Of a stretch of DNA of 64,000 nt, positions 8,534 through 17,118 are shown one piece after another. The DNA comes from Treponema sp. (GTDB lineage Bacteria; Spirochaetota; Spirochaetia; Treponematales; Treponemataceae). Within the stretch, counting starts at the first letter, position 1. Every line of letters starts with the position of its first letter. The translations under genes were made by a program, and so were the position numbers. The stretch lies in contig JAEDJS010000001.1 of assembly GCA_016296205.1 (NCBI GenBank), forward strand, positions 14,945-78,944, written 5' to 3'. The notes under the pieces are model-generated. The model was not told where the DNA came from, did no database searches, and saw only the letters and a program-made list of their open reading frames with translations.

Positions 8534-10426
8534 CTATGTTCTTTTTACTAGAGAGAATAATTGTTCTCTTGTAATTGCGGTCCAAACTGGGCGTCCGTGA
8601 GGGCAGTGGGGATCTGGCAGATTAAGTGCCCGTTCCGCTAAATCTGCTGCAACTGTATTATCAAGGTACATACCATCCATTACTGCTGAACGGCATGCGT
8701 TTGATGCGGCAATTGATCTGATGATTTCTTTTGGATCGACCCTCTTTTCTAAAATATCTTTCTGCAAATCTTCTTCTGTTCCCGACCATCTTCCAGGAAC
8801 TGTTGAAAATTCCCAGGTGTTTTCAGATTTTTTTGTACAGTTAAAACCGGCTTCCTTTAATTTCTGAACATTTGATTCAATATACAAATCATCTTCGTCC
8901 CTTTCTGTCTTTATTACATAGGGAATCAAAAGCTGCTGAATTGAACCTGGGTTTTGGATAATCTGGTCAAACCGTAATCGTTCATCTGCGGCATGCTGGT
9001 CAATTATAAAAAGAGTGTTGTTTTTTTCTGCAATAATAAAAGTGCCAAGTGCAGTTCCAATATATTTAAATTGACCTTCTTTTTGTGCTTTAATTGGAAA
9101 TGAACGGTTCAGATTATTTGAGGAATCACTTTTGGAAGCTGCATCAAAAATTGATTCTGCATCCGGCCTGTAAGTTTTAAATGAGTTTGATTTTGAATCG
9201 AATATGTTTTGTGTTTGTCTTGATGATGATCCAAAAAATCTTGAACGGTTGTCAAAACTGGAACGGTTTTCTGCCTGATAAACTGGTTTTGTATCATTTG
9301 CATTAATGACTGGAAATTTGTTTTCCAGAGACAAATTGTCTGCAATTTCAAACTGTGGGCTTTCTTCAAATCCAAGCTGATTTTCTATATCTTTAAGCTT
9401 TCCATCATCCTGTGCCATGTTTACCATTGTGCTTACAGAATAATTTTTAAAGAAATTTTTTGTTGCTGTGCTTACTGCATGGTGGACAGTTCCTAAATCT
9501 TTAAATCTGCATTCTCTTTTTGCCGGATGAATGTTAAAATCTACAAGGCTGGAATCAATATTTAAAAATAAACATGCAACGGGGTGGCTTCCGTTTGGAA
9601 AATAACCCTGGCAGCCGTATTCAATTGCCTGAAGAAGTGAATATTCCTGAATTCGTCTTCCGTTTACGTAAATGTAAATGTTTTTTCTGTTATCTCTGGA
9701 AACTGATGGCTCTCCGATTACAAGTGAAAAACTCCACATTCCTTTGCTGTCTTTGTCTTTTACTTCATAAAACAAACTGCTGCTTTCTTTAAGACCTAAT
9801 GTCTGTACAAAACGCTGGCATAAAGTCTGACCTGCAGGAAGATTTAATTTTTCTACTCCGTCTATTGAAAGACAGAAATTTATGTCTGTTCTTGGAAGTG
9901 CTTTTTCTTCGAACATTGTCCGGCATAAAATGGCTTCACTGGCCGGGCGTTTTAAAAATAATCGTCTGGCAGGAAAATTTTCAAACAAATTCTGAACCTG
10001 AACAATAGTTCCCTTTACTGGTGAATGAGAGGTGATTATGTGATCTTCTGTTATGCTGGCCTTCATCTGGCAGCTTCCGCTTATTATTTCCAGGCGGCCA
10101 ACTGCAGCCATACTTGCTAAAGCTTCTCCTCTAAAACCAAGAGTTGTAAGATTTAACAGATCCTGTTCTGTTTTGATTTTGCTTGTAGCGTGAGGGTGGG
10201 CAGCTGTCTGTAAGTCCGTTCTGCTCATTCCGCAGCCATTGTCTACTACCCGGATGGAATCAATTCCGCCACCGTTTATTTCTACTGTAATCTGATTTGC
10301 ACCGCTGTCTACTGCGTTGTCCATTAACTCACGGACAATTGCGTTTGGTCTGTCAATTACTTCGCCTGCCGCAATTTTTCTGGCCACTTCCGGGTTCAGT
10401 AAAAAAATTCTCTGCTGTTCACTCAT
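8534..10426 (-). CDS. mutL: DNA mismatch repair protein MutL
   Basis: A 630-residue protein of normal length. The N-terminal GHKL ATPase carries E33 and N37 in RELMDNAVDSG, DNGCGM near 62-67 and GFRGEAL near 95. The C-terminal dimerisation/endonuclease domain has DQHAADERLRFD, ACR, and CPHGRP near the end. The endonuclease consensus DQHA(X)2E(X)4E ends here in Asp instead of the second Glu, a conservative change whose effect is unknown. MutL couples MutS mismatch recognition to strand incision and removal. It is the last gene of xseA-xseB-mutL, starting 6 nt after xseB, which links mismatch repair with a single-strand exonuclease able to degrade the excised strand. Confidence 0.95.
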   Translation of the reverse strand: MSEQQRIFLLNPEVARKIAAGEVIDRPNAIVRELMDNAVDSGANQITVEINGGGIDSIRVVDNGCGMSRTDLQTAAHPHATSKIKTEQDLLNLTTLGFRGEALASMAAVGRLEIISGSCQMKASITEDHIITSHSPVKGTIVQVQNLFENFPARRLFLKRPASEAILCRTMFEEKALPRTDINFCLSIDGVEKLNLPAGQTLCQRFVQTLGLKESSSLFYEVKDKDSKGMWSFSLVIGEPSVSRDNRKNIYIYVNGRRIQEYSLLQAIEYGCQGYFPNGSHPVACLFLNIDSSLVDFNIHPAKRECRFKDLGTVHHAVSTATKNFFKNYSVSTMVNMAQDDGKLKDIENQLGFEESPQFEIADNLSLENKFPVINANDTKPVYQAENRSSFDNRSRFFGSSSRQTQNIFDSKSNSFKTYRPDAESIFDAASKSDSSNNLNRSFPIKAQKEGQFKYIGTALGTFIIAEKNNTLFIIDQHAADERLRFDQIIQNPGSIQQLLIPYVIKTERDEDDLYIESNVQKLKEAGFNCTKKSENTWEFSTVPGRWSGTEEDLQKDILEKRVDPKEIIRSIAASNACRSAVMDGMYLDNTVAADLAERALNLPDPHCPHGRPVWTAITREQLFSLVKRT

Positions 10427-10432
10427 CTGTAA

Positions 10433-10696
10433 TTACTTTCTTGTTCCGTTTATTTCTTCATTTTGCGAAAAGAGTTCAAGTCCTGAATCAACAACTTTTC
10501 CTGACTGGTCTGTTACCGGTTCCTTTGTGAGAATCTGGATTTTACTTTCGATTTTTTCTATTTCTTTTTTCATTTCTTTTGTAAGTTTTATTCCTTCTTC
10601 AAATGCGCTTAATGCATCTTCCAGAGAAATACTGCTGCTTGTTATCTGGTCTGTAAGTTCTTCAAGTCTTCCAAGTTTATCTTCAAAGGTTGCCAT
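10433..10696 (-). CDS. xseB: Exodeoxyribonuclease VII small subunit
   Basis: An 87-residue, mainly helical protein. The segment FEDKLGRLEELTDQI followed by SSISLEDALSAFEEG is the standard XseB signature. It assembles in several copies on XseA to make the ATP-independent single-strand exonuclease ExoVII. A strong GAGGAG ribosome-binding site lies 6 nt before the ATG. Located 21 nt downstream of xseA and directly before mutL. Confidence 0.92.
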   Translation of the reverse strand: MATFEDKLGRLEELTDQITSSSISLEDALSAFEEGIKLTKEMKKEIEKIESKIQILTKEPVTDQSGKVVDSGLELFSQNEEINGTRK

Positions 10697-10717
10697 ATAA
10701 TTCTCCTCTTTACTTTA

Positions 10718-11932
10718 TTATTTTCCGTTTTGAATTCTGGTGACTGTGGCAGTAAGTTTTCCTTTTGCTGGAACAATAGTAATTTCACTGCCTGTTTTTG
10801 TATCATCAGGACTTCTGATTACTTTTCCTGTCTGAGCATCAACAACCATTGAGTATCCTCTGTTAAAAATTGATTGAGGATTGCAGTTGTTTAAAATCAT
10901 TTCATTGTCTGATATTCTGCGCTTTAATTCATCAATACGATAATTCATATTTTGAATCAAATCATCACAGGCTTTGTCATACCTCATCATGTAGGGCTGC
11001 TCAATTATTCTGAACTGCATTTCCATATTTTCTTTGGTGAATCTGTTCATCATCAGTTTAAGCCGCTCAATTTTTGAATTGATTGTCTGAATCATCTGGT
11101 CTTGGGCATCCTGAATTCTGTTTAATGTATCGGTAAGCAGTGGAATTGCAATTTCTGCTGCAGCACTGGGAGTTGGAGCGCGAACATCGCTGGCAAAATC
11201 GCAGAGGGAAAAATCAATTTCGTGACCAACTGCAGTAATAACAGGAATATCCGAATTATAAACTGCTCTTACAACAGATTCTTCGCTAAAAGGCAGCAGA
11301 TCTTCCAGACTTCCGCCACCCCGGCCAACTATAAGGGTATCGCACATTTTATATTTGTTGGCTGTAAAAATCTGGCGGCAAACACTTTCTGCACATTCTG
11401 CCCCTTGAACAATTGCCGGAAAAACAATGATGTTTACCTTGGGATTTCTTCGTTTTGCAATATTAATAATATCCTGAAGGGCCGCACCGGTTGAGCTTGT
11501 TACTACACCAATTGTTTTTGGAAATCGTGGAATGGGTTTTTTATGGCTGCTGTCAAAAAGTCCTTCTGAAGCCAGTTTACGTTTACGCATCTCGATTATT
11601 TCCATAATATCACCATTACCTGCTGCTTCCATGGAAGTAATGAGAATTTGATAATTACCATTTTTAGGATATACAGTGATTTTTCCCCGAACCTGAACAA
11701 GCATTCCGTCTCTTGGAGCAAATTTCAGATACTGGGCATTCCCTCTGAACATAACTGCACTTATCTGGCTTTCTGCATCTTTTAGAACAAAATACAGATG
11801 ACCGGAAACATTGGGCCTGAAATTTGAAATTTCTCCTTTAAGAACAACAGTTGTAAAGCTGTTTTCCAGCATTGTCTTAATGAGACCTGTAAGTTGAGAA
11901 ACTGTAAGAATGTTGTTTTCAAAGGTGTTCAA
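10718..11932 (-). CDS. xseA: Exodeoxyribonuclease VII large subunit
   Basis: A 404-residue protein with an N-terminal OB-fold (about 1-100, including GEISNF and GHLYFVLKD) and the central catalytic domain (about 120-300) bearing GVVTSSTGAA, GRGGGSLEDL and AVGHEIDF, followed by coiled-coil helices. It degrades single-stranded DNA to oligonucleotides. The start is TTG at 11932, with GGAG 6 nt upstream; there is no closer ATG. Its promoter (11966-11994) overlaps the divergent promoter of the spiro-SPASM gene, so the two transcription units may exclude each other. Confidence 0.95.
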   Translation of the reverse strand: MNTFENNILTVSQLTGLIKTMLENSFTTVVLKGEISNFRPNVSGHLYFVLKDAESQISAVMFRGNAQYLKFAPRDGMLVQVRGKITVYPKNGNYQILITSMEAAGNGDIMEIIEMRKRKLASEGLFDSSHKKPIPRFPKTIGVVTSSTGAALQDIINIAKRRNPKVNIIVFPAIVQGAECAESVCRQIFTANKYKMCDTLIVGRGGGSLEDLLPFSEESVVRAVYNSDIPVITAVGHEIDFSLCDFASDVRAPTPSAAAEIAIPLLTDTLNRIQDAQDQMIQTINSKIERLKLMMNRFTKENMEMQFRIIEQPYMMRYDKACDDLIQNMNYRIDELKRRISDNEMILNNCNPQSIFNRGYSMVVDAQTGKVIRSPDDTKTGSEITIVPAKGKLTATVTRIQNGK

Positions 11933-11965
11933 GAGTTACTCCTGCTGTTTTGATTCAATATGAAT

Positions 11966-11994
11966 AATATAACTGTTTAACTTGCAATTTTCAA
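11966..11994 (-). promoter_or_regulatory. Promoter of xseA-xseB-mutL
   Basis: On the minus strand TTGAAA (11989-11994) and TATATT (11966-11971) are spaced by 17 nt. The leader of about 25-30 nt contains the GGAG before the TTG start. Confidence 0.6.
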
Positions 11995-12010
11995 CTATTT
12001 GTCACATAAT
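11982..12010 (+). promoter_or_regulatory. Divergent promoter for the spiro-SPASM gene (near-leaderless)
   Basis: TTGCAA (11982-11987), 17-nt spacer, CATAAT (12005-12010). The -10 box ends 9 nt before the ATG at 12020, so the mRNA would have a leader of only a few bases. It physically overlaps the -35 region of the xseA promoter on the other strand. Confidence 0.55.
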
Positions 12011-12019
12011 ATAGATATA

Positions 12020-13654
12020 ATGAAATCAGTAGTATTTTTGTATAGTGGAAATCCATCTCCAAATAAATTTGAACCTCTGTTTGATGGAAAAAGTTCTTTT
12101 GAACTTTCTCTTTTGTGGGCAATAAATGTTAAAGAATGTGACCAGATTATTGTTCTTGGCCTTGATGAATTTGCAGAGAAAATCAATTCAGAAATCAACC
12201 GGGTAAAAAATAAAAATTCCTGTCAGAAACAGTTTCTTACAGTATTAAAACCTTGTTGGACTACAAGTCTGCTTGTTCAGGAAATGGCTGTAAGAACCGC
12301 TTCCTGTAGTGCAGAATGTGCAGTTTATGCATGGGCCGACTGTCCTCTCCTTGACCAGGAACTTACTTACAGTGTAACTCTTGCCCATGAAGCCTATTTA
12401 AGTGAATATACTTTTGCAGACGGTTATCCTTATGGTTTTGCCCCGGAAGTAATTAACGCCGGAACATTGAATGTTTTGAGCTCTCTTGCTCAGGGCAGTC
12501 AGAAATCAGAAGGTGATAAATTTGTTACAGAAAATTCAGTATTTTCACTGATGAAAAATGATATAAATTCCTTTGAAGTTGAAACTGTTATTTCTCCAGT
12601 TGATTACAGACTTCTGCGGCTTTATTTTACTACCAAGAATAAAATTGAATTAACAGCAACTCAAAATCTTTACTCCCTGGCTAAAGAAAAGGGAATTAAA
12701 TTCTGTGCAAATGAACTTTCCAGACTGGCAGCTCAAAGTGTTCAGGTGCAGAGAACTGTTCCTGCTTTTTATAACATTCAGGTTACATCAAAAACAAATC
12801 AAAAGCCTCTTTATTATCCTTTCCCGGAAAAATTCATGGGGCGAAATACCTGCATAAATACAGAAATCACAGTTGAGCAGATGAATTCTCTTGCAAAGCA
12901 GATTGTTGAATTAAGTCACCATGCTGTTGTTTCTTTTAGCCTTTGGGGAGAACCTTTACTTCATGACAATATTGCAGAACTTGTAGGAGCGGTTTTAAAA
13001 TATCATTCATTAAGTGTTTTAATAGAAACAAATGGTGTTGCTCTTACAGAAGAACTGGCCGCAAAAATCAAATCAGAAGCCGATAAATACGGGGCAAGAA
13101 CTAACGATTATCCAGCAGTTTCATTTATTGTAGATCTGGACGCAGCAGACAGCGAAAAATACATGATTATGCATGGAATAGAAACTCTCCAAGATGCTTC
13201 CACACAGTTTGATAAAGCTGTAAATTCAGTTTCAATCCTGGAAAAATATTTTGCAGGATGTGTTTATCCTCAATTTTTAAGGGTGAATAATAATGAAGAC
13301 CAGCTGGAAAAATTTTACCGCAGGTGGAGCAGCAGGGATAGTGTTACAGGTGGAAAAGTAATAATACAGAAATTTTCAAGTTTCTGCGGACTTTACAACG
13401 ATGAAAAACCCGCTGATCTTTCTCCTGTTGAACGGAATACCTGCTGGCATTTAAAGCGGGATTTCTGCATTTTAAGCAACGGTGATGTTCCTGTTTGCCG
13501 GGAGTCTCTTGATAGAGAAATAATCGGTAATGTATTTGCTCATGGACTGCAGAATGTATGGAACCGTAATCAGGAAATGACTCAGGATCATCTTGATAAA
13601 AATTACTGCCAGATGTGCAGGGATTGCGATGAATATTATACCTTCAATTTTTAA
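12020..13654 (+). CDS. Spiro-SPASM protein (nucleotidyltransferase-like N-domain, radical-SAM-like barrel without FeS motif, SPASM domain)
   Basis: A 544-residue protein. The N-terminal ~170 residues look like a nucleotidyltransferase/GT-A fold, with ADCPLLD resembling the ADCPL box of cytidylyltransferases. Residues about 255-400 resemble the radical-SAM barrel (SFSLWGEPLLHDNI like the GGEPLL motif), but the CxxxCxxC cluster that binds the catalytic FeS/SAM is absent. The C-terminus has a cysteine-rich SPASM domain (CWHLKRDFC, NGDVPVC, YCQMCRDC). This architecture corresponds to the spirochaete-restricted family named spiro-SPASM, whose function is unknown. ATG 12020 is used; no Shine-Dalgarno is present. 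First gene of a run whose next three genes are glycan-related. Confidence 0.8.
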   Translation: MKSVVFLYSGNPSPNKFEPLFDGKSSFELSLLWAINVKECDQIIVLGLDEFAEKINSEINRVKNKNSCQKQFLTVLKPCWTTSLLVQEMAVRTASCSAECAVYAWADCPLLDQELTYSVTLAHEAYLSEYTFADGYPYGFAPEVINAGTLNVLSSLAQGSQKSEGDKFVTENSVFSLMKNDINSFEVETVISPVDYRLLRLYFTTKNKIELTATQNLYSLAKEKGIKFCANELSRLAAQSVQVQRTVPAFYNIQVTSKTNQKPLYYPFPEKFMGRNTCINTEITVEQMNSLAKQIVELSHHAVVSFSLWGEPLLHDNIAELVGAVLKYHSLSVLIETNGVALTEELAAKIKSEADKYGARTNDYPAVSFIVDLDAADSEKYMIMHGIETLQDASTQFDKAVNSVSILEKYFAGCVYPQFLRVNNNEDQLEKFYRRWSSRDSVTGGKVIIQKFSSFCGLYNDEKPADLSPVERNTCWHLKRDFCILSNGDVPVCRESLDREIIGNVFAHGLQNVWNRNQEMTQDHLDKNYCQMCRDCDEYYTFNF

Positions 13655-14585
13655 TGAAAAAAATTTGAATTATACAATTCTTGGAAATCCCAATGCTCCA
13701 AGAAAAGTTCTCATGGATACAAGCTGTGTAGTTTTATCAAGGTGCGACAGTCATTTAAAAAAAATCGCTTTTGAAAATATCAAAAAAATCGGCTTTAAAG
13801 AAGTTTTCTGCCTTGTGGATGAAAGCGTCTCCTTTAATGCAATAAATTTTACTCAGGAATTTCCAGAGCTTTATTTTGTGGTTGTTCATGATAAAACAAA
13901 TATTGGAAGCCTCATAAATCTTGGGGTAAGTCTTTCTACTGGTTCTCATGTGCTTGTACTTCATGACGATTTATGTCTTGAAAAATTGATTTTTACTCCG
14001 GAGATGGAATCAAATCTTACCGGTCTTAACAAATATGCAGTTGTACCAGCTCTTTCTAAAGGCACTTTTAAAATGTCAACCCACTTTTCGCCTGATGTAG
14101 TTAAAAGCGTTTTTAATGTAAAAACAGTGGAAAAACCAAAAAATCACAATAAGACTTTATATCCTTTTGATTTTACATGCTTTCTGAACAGAGAAAAATT
14201 CATGCGTTTAGGGGGATATGACTGGACTATTGACTCTCCCTACTGGCAGAATCTTGATCTTTCTGTAAGATCATGGCTTTGGGGAGAAGAAATTATTTCT
14301 TTAAAATATTTTACTTTTACTTACGGGCTGGACCTTCCAGTAGAAGACAGAACTGCAGATCTTTCATATTTAAGGTTTTATTTAAAAAATCTTCTGCCGG
14401 TGTATAATGCTGATCATGCATCATTGCCTAAGCGGAAATTTTTTGCATTTAAGTCCAGAAATGGCTGCGGCTTTGCAGAAAGTATCCGCCAGTTTAAAGA
14501 TGCAAGACGCTGGGTTGAACAGAATAAATATCGTTTTAAAACAAGTGCCTTTCTTCTTGTAAGAAACTGGGATTCTGTAATTTAA
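13629..14585 (+). CDS. Glycosyltransferase family 2-like protein (GT-A fold)
   Basis: About 318 residues. Residues about 45-120 follow a GT-A Rossmann-like order, with an HDD motif (VLVLHDDLCLE) at the DXD position that would bind the metal and nucleotide-sugar. Further on FLNREKFMRLGGYDW and the LDLSVRSWLWGEEI segment match the acceptor-side region of GT2 enzymes that read GGFDE..EDxDLxLR. The donor and acceptor are unknown. ATG 13629 is chosen because AGGGA lies 5 nt upstream; this places the start inside the last 26 bp of the spiro-SPASM gene. The lysine-and-aromatic-rich C-terminus has no membrane helix. Confidence 0.75.
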   Translation: MNIIPSIFNEKNLNYTILGNPNAPRKVLMDTSCVVLSRCDSHLKKIAFENIKKIGFKEVFCLVDESVSFNAINFTQEFPELYFVVVHDKTNIGSLINLGVSLSTGSHVLVLHDDLCLEKLIFTPEMESNLTGLNKYAVVPALSKGTFKMSTHFSPDVVKSVFNVKTVEKPKNHNKTLYPFDFTCFLNREKFMRLGGYDWTIDSPYWQNLDLSVRSWLWGEEIISLKYFTFTYGLDLPVEDRTADLSYLRFYLKNLLPVYNADHASLPKRKFFAFKSRNGCGFAESIRQFKDARRWVEQNKYRFKTSAFLLVRNWDSVI

Positions 14586-14588
14586 TTA

Positions 14589-17105
14589 ATGGGGAAAACT
14601 ATGAAGCTTTTTGAGATATTCAGAAAAAATAAAAAGAAAATATGCCTCATTATTCAGTGCCGTCTTTCGTCAACAAGATTGCCGGGAAAAGCACTGCTTC
14701 CTCTTGGAATCAATGAATCCGGCCAGATGGTTGTTCTGGAATGGGTTTTACGGGCCATGAAATCTGTAAAGTGCAATCAGTATGTGCTGGCAACTGATGA
14801 ATCAAGTTATGATGAACTTCTCCCTTATGCAAAAAAATGGGGATATGAAATTTACAAAGGCCCCCGGGAAGATGTTCTTGCACGGTTTTGCGGCGTAATT
14901 AAAGAGACAGAATGTGATTTAATTGTTCGGGCTACAGCAGATAATCCGTTTTTGTTTTATGAAGCGGCACAGGCTCAGCTAGATGAATACATTAAAAATG
15001 AATCAACATGTCATGCTGATTATTATACCTGGACCGGTTTGCCTCACGGATGCGGAGTAGAAATAATTGATGCCCGTTCACTTTTAAAAGCCGCCGCAGA
15101 AACAGACAGCCCCTATGATCATGAACATGTGGGACCTGCTCTGTACAATCATAAAGAAAAATTCAACTGCGTCTTTACACCGGCTCCAAACAGATGGAAT
15201 TACCCGGAACTTCGCACTACAATCGATACAGCCTTTGACTATAATAGGGCATTGACTCTTGTACATGAAATTTCACAGGGACGTAAAACTACCGGACCTT
15301 ATACAACAGAACAAATTCTTCAGGGAATGTGGCAGCCTTCTGTAAGAAATCCGGTACTTTATATTCCATGCACTTTCAAAGGCCACGGAACAGGTCATTT
15401 AAGAAGATGTCTTGAACTTGCGTGTAAAAATCATTCTTTTGTGTATATACCTGATGAATCAACTCTTTCTCAGATTAAGCAGCTGGTGGAAGAATATAAA
15501 AACAAAGGGTTAAATTCTTATCAGATAGTTAGTTCTCTTACGGATATTGACTCATATTCACTTGTTGTTACAGATTTATTCAATACAAGTGATGAAATGG
15601 CTAAGCTTTTTGATAAAGTAAAAACTGTTTGTGCACTGGATGAAGGAAGACAGGATACAAATTATGCTGATTATACACTGGATATTATTCCATCAATCGT
15701 AAAATCAAAGAAAATTAACATGATTGAACCTGGTTTTATGCCGGCTCCACAAAAAGTCAGAAGCGAACATCAGACTGCCATTCATACAGCCCTTGTTACA
15801 ATTGGTGGAGAAGATCCTGCAGGGTATGCAATGCCTTGTGCCGTTGCTCTTGCTCAGAACAATGTTTATACAACAGTGATTATATCCCAGCCGGAACAGT
15901 TTATGCTATCAATCCCAGAAGAGCTTAAAAAATATATAAAAGCTACGGGTCCTGTAGAAAACCTTAAGGAACGGCTTTATGAATACGATCTTGTTGTAAC
16001 TCACTATGGGTTTACAGCTTTTGAAGCAAGAAGTGCAGGCTGTGCCGTAATTTTAACTGCAACAACAGAATATCATTCTAAACTTGCAGAAAACTATTCT
16101 TTTGTGTGTATTGGATTTGTGGAAGCTAATAAGGCAAAATTTGCTTCACTGCTGGAAGATTCAGATAAACTTTATGCCCGTGAGGAATCTATCCAGAGTA
16201 AAGATCTTTCAGAATATATAAAAATCCTTGCAGAAGGAAAATCAATTGAATGTCCAGTCTGTCATAAGCATAACGGTGCTAAAAATCCAGTAATCAGTCG
16301 TACAACGGACAGAACATACCGAAAATGCCGCACCTGTGGAATTACTTATCTGTCTTTTGGGGCTAAAGAGCAGCTTAGTCAGTATAAAAGAGAATATTTC
16401 TTTGAAGATTACAGGGCTAAATATGGAAAAACTTATCTGGAAGATTTCCAGAACATTAAAAGCCAGGGCGTAAGAAGAATAAGTAATATTGATTATATTT
16501 ACAGAAGAGGACATTCCAGTGTTACTCCAAGTATTCTGGATATTGGATGTGCAATGGGACCATTCCTTGATGCCGCAAATGATTCAGGATGGCAGGTGTT
16601 TGGTACAGATATTTGTGAGGATGCAGTTGAATATGTACAGAATCAGCTACATTTTCCTGCATGTACTTCAAAATTCCCCCTTCTGGATCCAGAGTCACAG
16701 TTTGGTCTGCAGAAATTTGATGCTGTAACAATGTGGTATGTTATTGAGCATTTTGAAGACCTGGATTCTGTTCTCAAAAAAGTAAGTGAACTTGTTAAAA
16801 AAGGCGGCATATTTGCTTTTAGTACACCAAGTGGAAGCGGTGTAAGTGCTTTATACAATAAGGATTTTTATTCTAATAGTCCAAAAGATCATTTTACAAT
16901 CTGGGAACCTAAAAAAGCTGATGCAATTTTACGCAGATATGGTTTTAAAACAGTAAAAATAGTGTCTACTGGTCATCATCCCGAAAGATTTCCGGGAATG
17001 GAGAAGGTTTCAAATAAATCTCTTAAGTTTAAAATTGTCCGTCACAAAAGCAAGGCCAGAGGTTTAGGTGATACTTTTGAGTTATATTGCCGAAAAATAA
17101 AATAG
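14589..17105 (+). CDS. Trifunctional fusion: SpsF-like cytidylyltransferase, PseG-like GT-B domain, SAM methyltransferase
   Basis: An 838-residue protein with three recognisable parts. Residues about 15-240 are a SpsF/NeuA-type cytidylyltransferase (CRLSSTRLPGKALLPL, RATADNPF). Residues about 255-545 resemble the PseG UDP-sugar hydrolase/GT-B fold, including GHGTGHLRRCLELA, VTIGGEDPAG and VTHYGFTAFEARSAGC. Residues about 555-838 begin with two CxxC pairs (CPVCHK, CRTCG) and form a class I methyltransferase with DIGCAMGPFLD and FDAVTMWYVIEHF. In pseudaminic-type pathways SpsF and PseG homologues activate and process nonulosonate precursors; the product here is unknown. ATG 14601 after a GGGGA is a possible alternative start. 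The preceding gene ends 3 nt upstream. Confidence 0.82.
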   Translation: MGKTMKLFEIFRKNKKKICLIIQCRLSSTRLPGKALLPLGINESGQMVVLEWVLRAMKSVKCNQYVLATDESSYDELLPYAKKWGYEIYKGPREDVLARFCGVIKETECDLIVRATADNPFLFYEAAQAQLDEYIKNESTCHADYYTWTGLPHGCGVEIIDARSLLKAAAETDSPYDHEHVGPALYNHKEKFNCVFTPAPNRWNYPELRTTIDTAFDYNRALTLVHEISQGRKTTGPYTTEQILQGMWQPSVRNPVLYIPCTFKGHGTGHLRRCLELACKNHSFVYIPDESTLSQIKQLVEEYKNKGLNSYQIVSSLTDIDSYSLVVTDLFNTSDEMAKLFDKVKTVCALDEGRQDTNYADYTLDIIPSIVKSKKINMIEPGFMPAPQKVRSEHQTAIHTALVTIGGEDPAGYAMPCAVALAQNNVYTTVIISQPEQFMLSIPEELKKYIKATGPVENLKERLYEYDLVVTHYGFTAFEARSAGCAVILTATTEYHSKLAENYSFVCIGFVEANKAKFASLLEDSDKLYAREESIQSKDLSEYIKILAEGKSIECPVCHKHNGAKNPVISRTTDRTYRKCRTCGITYLSFGAKEQLSQYKREYFFEDYRAKYGKTYLEDFQNIKSQGVRRISNIDYIYRRGHSSVTPSILDIGCAMGPFLDAANDSGWQVFGTDICEDAVEYVQNQLHFPACTSKFPLLDPESQFGLQKFDAVTMWYVIEHFEDLDSVLKKVSELVKKGGIFAFSTPSGSGVSALYNKDFYSNSPKDHFTIWEPKKADAILRRYGFKTVKIVSTGHHPERFPGMEKVSNKSLKFKIVRHKSKARGLGDTFELYCRKIK

Positions 17106-17118
17106 TTTGAGGTAAATT

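Noticed and set aside
13593..13654. The 26-bp (or longer) overlap of the spiro-SPASM and GT genes read as a frameshift or a fusion
   Set aside because: The GT has its own ATG with AGGGA upstream, and the SPASM domain ends normally with its last CxxC pair, so two separate coupled genes are more likely.
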